Source: Mesorhizobium carmichaelinearum (lineage in GTDB: Bacteria > Pseudomonadota > Alphaproteobacteria > Rhizobiales > Rhizobiaceae). From it: DNA of 64,000 nucleotides. Position 1 is the stretch's first letter. Each line of letters begins with the position of its first letter. The stretch is from the NCBI RefSeq assembly GCF_900199455.1, contig NZ_FZQR01000014.1, positions 83,219 through 147,218 on the forward strand. Direction: 5' to 3'. Below, piece by piece: positions 58,700-64,000 of this stretch. A program made the position numbers and the translations under genes. The notes below the pieces were generated by a model. It did no database searches. It was not told the origin of the DNA and saw only the letters and a program-made list of their open reading frames with translations.

Positions 58700-59611
58700 T
58701 TGCACGACGCCGGCGATGCTCCCATTCAGCGTCAACATCGCCTCGCGTATCGCGACCTCGGTTTCAGGACGAACAGCTGTCATCGGCAAGCGAACATCCG
58801 GGCTCATGCCCAGCGCCAGGCTGAGCGCATATTTGACCGGCATGGGATTGCTCTCCAGTTCGAGCGCCGCGATCAGCGGCCGCAAGCGATGATGGATGGC
58901 CCGCACGGTGTGGTGGTCGCCTTGCCTGCAGGCATCATGCATCTCGACGCACAGTCGCGGCGCGACGTTGGAGACCACCGAGATCGTTCCACGCCCGCCC
59001 ATCGTGTTGAAGCCGAACGACGTTGCGTCGTGGCCGGAGAGGCAGATGAAGCGACGCCTGAGCACGGCCGGAAGCGAGGATAGCCGGCTCACATCGCCGG
59101 TGGCATCCTTGATGCCGAGGACGGTTGGGATCTGCGCCAGGCGCTGGATCGTCTCCAATGAAAGGTCGACGCCGGTGCGCGCCGGCACATTGTAGACGAT
59201 GATCGGTATCCTGACCTTGGCTGCGATCGCTTCGAAATGGCGAAAGATCCCCTCCTGGCTCGGCCTGTTGTAATAGGGCGTCACGATGAGAGCGGCGTCG
59301 GCGCCAAAGGCTTCGGCGGCTGTCGAAAAGGCGATCGTCGTTTCGGTGCTGTTCGTGCCGGTGCCAGCGATAACTGGCACCCTGCCGGCGGCGATCTTTA
59401 CGCACAGCGCGATGATGTCGAGGCGCTCCTCCCACGACAGGGTCGGGGCTTCACCTGTGGTGCCGCATGGGACCAGCCCGTTGATTCCCTGTTCGATCTG
59501 CCAGCGCAACAGCGCGGTCAGTTGCTTCAGATCGACCTCGCCGTCGGTGAATGGCGTTACCAGCGCGGTCATCGCTCCGGTCAGGCGCATTCGGGCTTGT
59601 TCTGACGTCAT
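58658..59611 (-). CDS. 4-hydroxy-tetrahydrodipicolinate synthase (DapA family)
   Basis: A 317-residue class I aldolase of the DapA/NAL superfamily. PCGTTGEAPTL binds pyruvate carboxylate, IVYNVPARTG contains the catalytic Tyr, and LGIKDATGD the Schiff-base Lys. Overall it fits DapA (lysine/DAP synthesis), though paralogues acting on other keto acids are common in rhizobia and this copy sits outside any lysine operon. The first ATG is 59611; one seven codons downstream is an alternative. Confidence 0.88.
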   Translation of the reverse strand: MTSEQARMRLTGAMTALVTPFTDGEVDLKQLTALLRWQIEQGINGLVPCGTTGEAPTLSWEERLDIIALCVKIAAGRVPVIAGTGTNSTETTIAFSTAAEAFGADAALIVTPYYNRPSQEGIFRHFEAIAAKVRIPIIVYNVPARTGVDLSLETIQRLAQIPTVLGIKDATGDVSRLSSLPAVLRRRFICLSGHDATSFGFNTMGGRGTISVVSNVAPRLCVEMHDACRQGDHHTVRAIHHRLRPLIAALELESNPMPVKYALSLALGMSPDVRLPMTAVRPETEVAIREAMLTLNGSIAGVVQSGPALAAPVPWRL

Positions 59612-60011
59612 GGGATTCTCCTGGATGAATTTCTGGATGCACCGTCTTTTCGAGGTGCGAGGAAAGCAGGGCCGACAGCAGCGCGGCTGCCAGATCGATG
59701 TGGTCCGCTTTGGCTGCGCCGGCCCCGGTGGTTTGAATGGAGCAGAACCAGCGCTCGCCAGCCCTGCTGATGGCCGACACCGAGCGCTCCGGCTTCGACA
59801 AAGCGACCAGCAGGAGGACAGCGTCGAGCATGGCGCCAGCCTCCATCAGACCGGCAAACCGCCGGCCCTGCCGGGACAACCTGTCGAGCGACAGGGCGCG
59901 GGCCGCCTCCCAAAGCTGGTGCTCGAGCAGCCTGCCGACATGCGGCAGGCGATCAAGCAATCCGGCGAGATCGGCGCTGTTTGGCCCAGCAATGTCGTTG
60001 GAATTGTCCAT
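59451..60011 (-). CDS. Hypothetical protein overlapping dapA
   Basis: A 186-residue frame from MDNSNDIAGPNSADLAGLLD at 60011. The N-terminal 125 residues look like real coding sequence, helical and Leu/Ala-rich. From 59611 on it runs 161 bases into dapA in another frame and becomes Arg/Asp-rich, so the real end may be earlier, with a frameshift. Start region near 60009 is clear. No known domain recognised. Confidence 0.45.
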   Translation of the reverse strand: MDNSNDIAGPNSADLAGLLDRLPHVGRLLEHQLWEAARALSLDRLSRQGRRFAGLMEAGAMLDAVLLLVALSKPERSVSAISRAGERWFCSIQTTGAGAAKADHIDLAAALLSALLSSHLEKTVHPEIHPGESHDVRTSPNAPDRSDDRAGNAIHRRRGRSEATDRAVALADRTGNQRAGPMRHHR

Positions 60012-60048
60012 GGCCAGATCGTTCCGATCAGTTCGGAACCGGCGCGGC

Positions 60049-60276
60049 TCAGTTGAACAGGGAAAGCCGCACACTTGCCGGGGCGAAACGGATCGCGCCG
60101 GCGCGATGGCCGCTTTCCATCGCGGCGAAACGCACAGCGGAATTCCTGTCGGCAAAAACGCCGCCGGTCTGGCCTTCTTCGTCACGCGCGATCCAGTGGC
60201 CTTCGCCATCGCGCCCGACGACGAAGCGGTGAAGGGCGTTTCCGTCAGGGGGAATAAGGGAGCTTTGCATGGTCAT
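60049..60276 (-). CDS. Small hypothetical protein
   Basis: A 75-residue soluble protein with a plausible beta-rich pattern (HRFVVGRDGEGHWIARDEEG, then GGVFADRNSAVRFAAME). It lies in a run of three small minus-strand genes upstream of dapA, nine bases after the membrane peptide gene. Two in-frame ATGs (MTMQSS) offer alternate starts. The GVFADRNSAVRFA stretch recalls short rhizobial proteins of unknown function. Confidence 0.6.
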   Translation of the reverse strand: MTMQSSLIPPDGNALHRFVVGRDGEGHWIARDEEGQTGGVFADRNSAVRFAAMESGHRAGAIRFAPASVRLSLFN

Positions 60277-60285
60277 CTCCTGCCT

Positions 60286-60477
60286 TCAGGAAAGCTGGGC
60301 GGCGATCGTGGCGGCGGCCACCAAGGCGCCGACGACCAGCAGCCACCATGTCGGTGTGAAGGGCGCGATCAGGCTGACCGGCCTGCGATTGCTGTTGGCC
60401 GCACGCCTGATCTGTTCGACCTGCGACGCCGGCAAAGGGCGATGGGTGGGCAGATAGAGCCCGTCTGAGAGGAACAT
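60286..60477 (-). CDS. Small tail-anchored membrane protein
   Basis: A 63-residue protein (start MFLSDGLYLPTHRPLPASQV) with a polar N-terminal half and one C-terminal hydrophobic helix (about residues 40-62), so it is probably tail-anchored in the inner membrane. It begins the small-gene run upstream of dapA. The segment ASQVEQIRRAANSNRR could be a short helix facing the cytoplasm. An ATG nine codons upstream is possible. No function known. Confidence 0.55.
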   Translation of the reverse strand: MFLSDGLYLPTHRPLPASQVEQIRRAANSNRRPVSLIAPFTPTWWLLVVGALVAAATIAAQLS

Positions 60478-60662
60478 CGAAGACTTCCTTCTTTCCGCCG
60501 CCACGAGGTGGCGGCTGCCTGCAGCGGCTCAGGACCGGCTGCACGCAGAAAGATAAAAGCATCGGCATTTGTATTCGAGGCGGGCGAAATCTGAAAAATA
60601 TAAAAAAGTCATATGTTTATCGCCCGGGCGTATAGGACCCAGGCGACTGCGATGGCGGCGTT

Positions 60663-62321
60663 TCACGCCACCGAGGCAGCCGCCGCCCGGCCGGCGCTGC
60701 GGCCGGAGAAGATACAACCGCCAAGGAACGTGCCTTCCAGCGCCGCATAGCCATGCACGCCGCCGCCACCGAAGCCGGCGGCTTCGCCCACGGCATAGAG
60801 TCCGGGCACCGGCTGGCCGTCGGCACCCAGCACGCGGCTGTCGAGATCGGTCTGCAGGCCGCCCAGCGTCTTGCGGGTCAGGATGTTGAGGCGCACCGCG
60901 ATCAGCGGACCATTTGCCGGGTCGAGCATTTTGTGCGGCTTGGCCGTGCGGATGAGCTTGTCGCCGAGATAGGCGCGGGCGCCGCGCAGCGCGGTGATCT
61001 GCATGTCCTTGGAAAACGGATTGTCGAGCTGCCTGTCGCGGGCGCGCATTTCTCGCTCGACCTCAGCGACATCGAGCAGCGGCTCACCGCCGGCCAGCGC
61101 GTTCATACGCGCCACCAGCTTCGAAAGATCAGCCTCGACGATGAAATCTTCGCCCTTCTCCATGAAGGCTTTCACCGGACCCGGAATTCCCGATGTCGCG
61201 CGGCCCAGCACCTGCCACCAGCTCTTGTTCGTCAGGTCGGGATTCTGTTCGGAGCCTGAGAGGGCGAACTCCTTCTGGATGATTTTCCTGGTCAGGATGA
61301 ACCAGGAATAGTCGAAGCCGGTGCTCATGATGTGGCTGAGCGTGCCCAGCGTATCGAAACCGGGATAGAGCGGCACCGGCAGGCGTTTTCCCCTGGCATC
61401 GAGCCAGAGTGAGGACGGGCCGGGCAGGATACGGATCGCATGCTCGGTCCAGATCGGCGCCCAGTTCTTGATGCCCTCGACATAGTGCCACATGCGGTCG
61501 CGGTTGATGATCGAGCCGCCCGCCTGTTCGGTGATCGCCAGCATGCGGCCATCGACGTGGTCGGGTACGCCGGTGATCATGCGTTTCGGAGCGTCGCCCA
61601 GCCGCTTGGGCCAGTTCTCCCGCACCAGCTGATGGTTGGCGCCGATGCCGCCGGAAGCGACGATGACCGCTTGCGCATGCAGTTCGAAATCGCCTGATAT
61701 GTCGCGCGAACTCTTATGGCCGCGCTCGACCGTGCTCGGCTGGAGGATATCGCCGCGCACGCCGGTCACGATGGCGCCCGTCCGCGTCAGTTCGTTGACC
61801 CTGTGGCGGAACTTGAGGCTGACCAACCCGCGCTTCTGCGCCTCACGCACGCGCAGGACAAAAGGCTCGAGAACGCCCGGCCCGGTGCCCCAGGTGATGT
61901 GGAATCTGGGCACCGAATTGCCGTGACCGATGGCATTGCCGCCGCCACGCTCGGCCCAGCCGACGACCGGAAAGAACTTCAGGCCACGCTCGATCAGCCA
62001 GGAGCGCTTCTCGCCGGCGGCGAAACCGACATAGGCTTCGGCCCATTTGCGCGGCCAGAAATCCTCCGGCCGGTCGAAGGCGGCAGTGCCCATCCAATCC
62101 TCGAGCGCCAGATCATGCGAATCGCGGATGCGCATGCGCCGCTGCTCCGGCGAATCGACGAGGAAAAGCCCGCCGAACGACCAGAACGCCTGGCCGCCCA
62201 GCGACTGCTCCGGTTCCTGGTCGACGATGATGATTTTCTTGCCGGCCTCGGCAAGTTCGGCGGCGGCAACCAGCCCGGCCAGGCCGGCGCCGACAATGAC
62301 CACGTCCGCATCGTCAGCCAT
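60663..62321 (-). CDS. FAD-binding dehydrogenase (flavocytochrome c / KsdD-like)
   Basis: A 552-residue flavoprotein of the FAD_binding_2 group. VVIVGAGLAGLVAAAELAEAGKKIIIVDQEP is the N-terminal FAD motif, and VIVASGGIGANHQLVRENWP with the C-terminal GLYAVGEAAGFGGGGVHGYAALEGTFLGGC matches the 3-ketosteroid dehydrogenase/fumarate reductase family annotated as FAD-binding dehydrogenase. The substrate is unknown. It is the last gene of a minus-strand pair with a Gfo/Idh/MocA protein 42 bases upstream, so a hydroxylated or cyclic sugar-like substrate is possible. Confidence 0.87.
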   Translation of the reverse strand: MADDADVVIVGAGLAGLVAAAELAEAGKKIIIVDQEPEQSLGGQAFWSFGGLFLVDSPEQRRMRIRDSHDLALEDWMGTAAFDRPEDFWPRKWAEAYVGFAAGEKRSWLIERGLKFFPVVGWAERGGGNAIGHGNSVPRFHITWGTGPGVLEPFVLRVREAQKRGLVSLKFRHRVNELTRTGAIVTGVRGDILQPSTVERGHKSSRDISGDFELHAQAVIVASGGIGANHQLVRENWPKRLGDAPKRMITGVPDHVDGRMLAITEQAGGSIINRDRMWHYVEGIKNWAPIWTEHAIRILPGPSSLWLDARGKRLPVPLYPGFDTLGTLSHIMSTGFDYSWFILTRKIIQKEFALSGSEQNPDLTNKSWWQVLGRATSGIPGPVKAFMEKGEDFIVEADLSKLVARMNALAGGEPLLDVAEVEREMRARDRQLDNPFSKDMQITALRGARAYLGDKLIRTAKPHKMLDPANGPLIAVRLNILTRKTLGGLQTDLDSRVLGADGQPVPGLYAVGEAAGFGGGGVHGYAALEGTFLGGCIFSGRSAGRAAAASVA

Positions 62322-62363
62322 TTTCCCTCCAGAATTAGCCGGCTATTTATTGCAGAGAGCTAG

Positions 62364-63350
62364 TCAGACTGCCTCCCAGCCGTCCTTATCGCCGGCGCGG
62401 AAGATGGCGTCGATGACCTTCTGGTTGAGCACGGATTCCTCCAGCGTGAAGACGCGCTCCTTGCCGCCCTGTGCAGCCCGCGCGAAGGTTTCGACCTCCA
62501 GCCGGTATTGCTGCGTGCCGGGAAAGCGGAATACCTGCGCCTCGGTGTGGTTCTGGTTGTGCAGTTCGACGCGGTGATGATCGTAGAGCCCGGCGTTGAA
62601 CGGGGAAAAGACCTCGATGAAGCCCTTCTCGCCGTGGAACACCATCACCTGGCGCGCCGCCATTTGCGTCGACAGATAGAAGGACAGTTCGAAGTCGCCG
62701 AAATCGGCGCGGATCGAGGAATAGATGTCGGTGCCGAATTTCTTGTCGCGTTCGATCGTCGCCTGCACACGGCTAGGCTCCTTGCCGGTGGAGAAGCGCG
62801 TCGACACCGTCGGGTAGACGCCGATGTCGGGCAGCGCGCCGCCACCGAGGTCGAGCTGGTTGCGCATGTTGTTGGGGTCGACATTGTAGTAGGAGAAGGC
62901 GCCCTGCACATGGCGCAGCCGGCCAATGGCGCCGCTGGCGATGAGATCACGCACCTTGATCCATTGCGGGTGATAGATGACCATGAAGGCTTCGCAGACC
63001 AGCACTTTCCTGGCGTCGCGCAGCTTGATCAGCGGCGCGATGTCCTTGGCGTCGAGCGCGAGAGGCTTCTCGACCAGCACATGTTTTCCCGCCTCGATGG
63101 CTTTCGCCGTCCATTCGACATGCTGCGATGTCGGCAGCGGGATGTAGACGCCGTCGACTTCTTTGGAAGCGAGCAGCTCCTCATAGGAGCCGAAGGCATG
63201 GCGGGCGCCAAAACGCTCACCCAATGCCTTGGCCTTTGACAGGTCGCGGCTGGCGATCGCCGACAGCACGCCGTTCTCCGCCTCGACGATTGCCGGCAAC
63301 AACTGCTCGCGGCCGATCTTGGCCGTCGACAACACACCCCATCGGAACAT
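62364..63350 (-). CDS. Gfo/Idh/MocA family oxidoreductase
   Basis: A 328-residue NAD(P)-dependent dehydrogenase. Its start MFRWGVLSTAKIGREQLLPAI gives an atypical Rossmann loop (GVLSTAKIG), as in trans-1,2-dihydrobenzene-1,2-diol dehydrogenase and glucose-fructose-oxidoreductase-like members. VEKPLALDAKD is the EKP motif and GGGALPDIGVYPT the substrate-side His/Asp region. It precedes the FAD dehydrogenase gene. Third Gfo/Idh/MocA member in the window, but not adjacent to inositol genes. Confidence 0.87.
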   Translation of the reverse strand: MFRWGVLSTAKIGREQLLPAIVEAENGVLSAIASRDLSKAKALGERFGARHAFGSYEELLASKEVDGVYIPLPTSQHVEWTAKAIEAGKHVLVEKPLALDAKDIAPLIKLRDARKVLVCEAFMVIYHPQWIKVRDLIASGAIGRLRHVQGAFSYYNVDPNNMRNQLDLGGGALPDIGVYPTVSTRFSTGKEPSRVQATIERDKKFGTDIYSSIRADFGDFELSFYLSTQMAARQVMVFHGEKGFIEVFSPFNAGLYDHHRVELHNQNHTEAQVFRFPGTQQYRLEVETFARAAQGGKERVFTLEESVLNQKVIDAIFRAGDKDGWEAV

Positions 63351-63430
63351 CAGGCTTCTCCATGTCGGTTATACCGGACGAGGTTTGCCCGAAATCGGCG
63401 GAAAAGCCAATGCGGAGTGCTGGTTTCCTC

Positions 63431-63588
63431 GCCCCACGAAGTGGGGAGAGGTGGCCCGGCGAAGCCGGGACGGAGAGGGGCCTTCGTAGAGTGCCCGGGC
63501 TTGCCGATTCCAGTGCCCTTAGGCGCGTATGTTATTGAAGGGCTCTGCCGTCGCGACCGTCGTCCCCCTCTCCGTCCCGGCTTCGCCG
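63431..63588. repeat. Palindromic repeat, right arm cut by an IS end
   Basis: A perfect 24-base inverted pair: 63457-63480 (cggcgaagccgggacggagag...) and 63565-63588. The left copy extends outward with gccccacgaagtggggagaggtgg; the right copy stops exactly where TGTCCAGCCGAT of the IS begins (63589). So the IS probably inserted within this repeat. Confidence 0.65.
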
Positions 63589-64000
63589 TGTCCAGCCGAT
63601 AGATGGGTAACACTTTGAACCGGATACATGGGTAACAGTTCTCCCCCCTATGCTTCCGCCGCAGCGCCAAGCGGATTGGTTGGCGCGGCGCTGCGACGGA
63701 TGAGCTTCATACGCTTGGTGTCGATGATGCCGAGCGGATGGGCATGGAAGCAGAGCGTCCATTGGCCATCCTCGGCCTCTGCAGCGGCGACGGCTTCACC
63801 GGCCAGTGTTTGCGAGACATAGACGAAGCCACCATTCCACTTGATCTCGCCGTTTTGGCGCACACGGCGCACTGCCGCCTCGTCCGGATAGTCGGGCTCG
63901 GGCGGCGTTCTTGGCATGGCGCGCCGTGAGGGGCGGTAATGCTGGGCTGGGGTGTCCATGGCGAGTGCCTCATGCGGGCGTTCCTCATTGTAGCTGCGCC
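63589..64000 (-). mobile_element. End of an IS481-type insertion sequence (continues past the window)
   Basis: The likely outer end begins TGTCCAGCCGAT at 63589. Just inside are two direct copies of TGGGTAACA (63604-63612 and 63629-63637), the kind of repeated end sites seen in IS481 family elements. The transposase gene runs off the right edge. Only about 410 bases are visible, so length, target duplication and intactness are unknown. Confidence 0.6.
63648..64000 (-). CDS. IS481-family transposase, C-terminal part (start outside window)
   Basis: The C-terminal 117 or so residues of a DDE integrase-core transposase. At the window edge the frame reads RSYNEERPHEALAMDTPAQH, with the NEERPHEAL motif that follows the catalytic Glu helix in IS481/IS3-like integrases. 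The remainder (GGFVYVSQTLAGEAVAAAE, HAHPLGIIDTKRMKLIRR) is the typical C-terminal domain. The frame is open to base 64000 on the minus strand. No disruption was seen in the visible part. Confidence 0.8.
   Translation of the reverse strand, partial: RSYNEERPHEALAMDTPAQHYRPSRRAMPRTPPEPDYPDEAAVRRVRQNGEIKWNGGFVYVSQTLAGEAVAAAEAEDGQWTLCFHAHPLGIIDTKRMKLIRRSAAPTNPLGAAAEA

Overview
The window looks like chromosomal DNA of an alphaproteobacterial rhizobium, most likely Mesorhizobium or a close relative. The grounds are uniformly GC-rich coding sequence, a complete iolRCDEB inositol block, the hisB-hisH-hisA-hisF-hisE-coaA order next to hslVU, several families of short intergenic palindromes typical of rhizobial genomes, and a promoter with the rhizobial CTTGAC-N17-CTATAT pattern. 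The genus is inferred from content and was not tested by a search. No tRNA, rRNA, CRISPR array or prophage was seen. The only mobile element is the end of an IS481-type transposase at the right edge.

Layout. 1-4240: end of an SMP-30 lactonase gene, two small membrane-protein genes, and a phosphonate set (phnN, phnM, a DUF1045 gene). 4290-12665: inositol catabolism, iolR-iolC-iolD-iolE-(small membrane gene)-iolB on the minus strand, with a divergent Gfo/Idh/MocA dehydrogenase. 12672-14131: WYL regulator divergent from a LysE exporter. 14292-15813: DAHP synthase gene behind what reads as a complete transcription attenuator with an aromatic-rich leader peptide, then an orphan antitoxin. 15968-25032: a second inositol-type block (SDR, IolG, ABC transporter, LacI regulator) followed by a MocD/MocE/MocF-like oxygenase, Rieske ferredoxin and reductase set. 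25039-29151: DUF1402 gene, hslU, DUF2585, GNAT, hslV. 29392-35135: histidine operon and coaA with several unrelated riders. 35197-45328: degP, MBL hydrolase, PPi-type phosphofructokinase, L,D-transpeptidase, LysE exporter, a large autotransporter and a TPR protein. 45410-48855: xylB and xylA. 49338-58244: carnitine/gamma-butyrobetaine catabolism. 58403-63350: dapA, small hypotheticals, an FAD dehydrogenase and another Gfo/Idh/MocA protein. 63457-64000: palindromic repeat interrupted by an IS end.

How the genes work together. The two inositol blocks give uptake (ABC transporter), oxidation (IolG and paralogues) and the IolE/D/B/C steps; methylmalonate-semialdehyde dehydrogenase (IolA) is not here. 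The MocDEF-like set is the known arrangement for demethylating O-methylated inositol compounds such as rhizopines, so the region may feed methylated inositols into the Iol pathway. The carnitine block has a GlxA-type regulator, a BKACE enzyme and carnitine dehydrogenase (oxidative route). An acyl-CoA ligase, acyl-CoA dehydrogenase and enoyl-CoA hydratase suit a gamma-butyrobetainyl-CoA route. An HD protein keeps the di-iron ligand pattern of PhnZ/TmpB oxygenases.

Most notable observations: the aroG attenuator with a probably leaderless aromatic leader peptide; the PhnZ-like HD protein among carnitine genes; and the MocDEF-like block with a 13-base motif repeated on both flanks of its LacI regulator gene.
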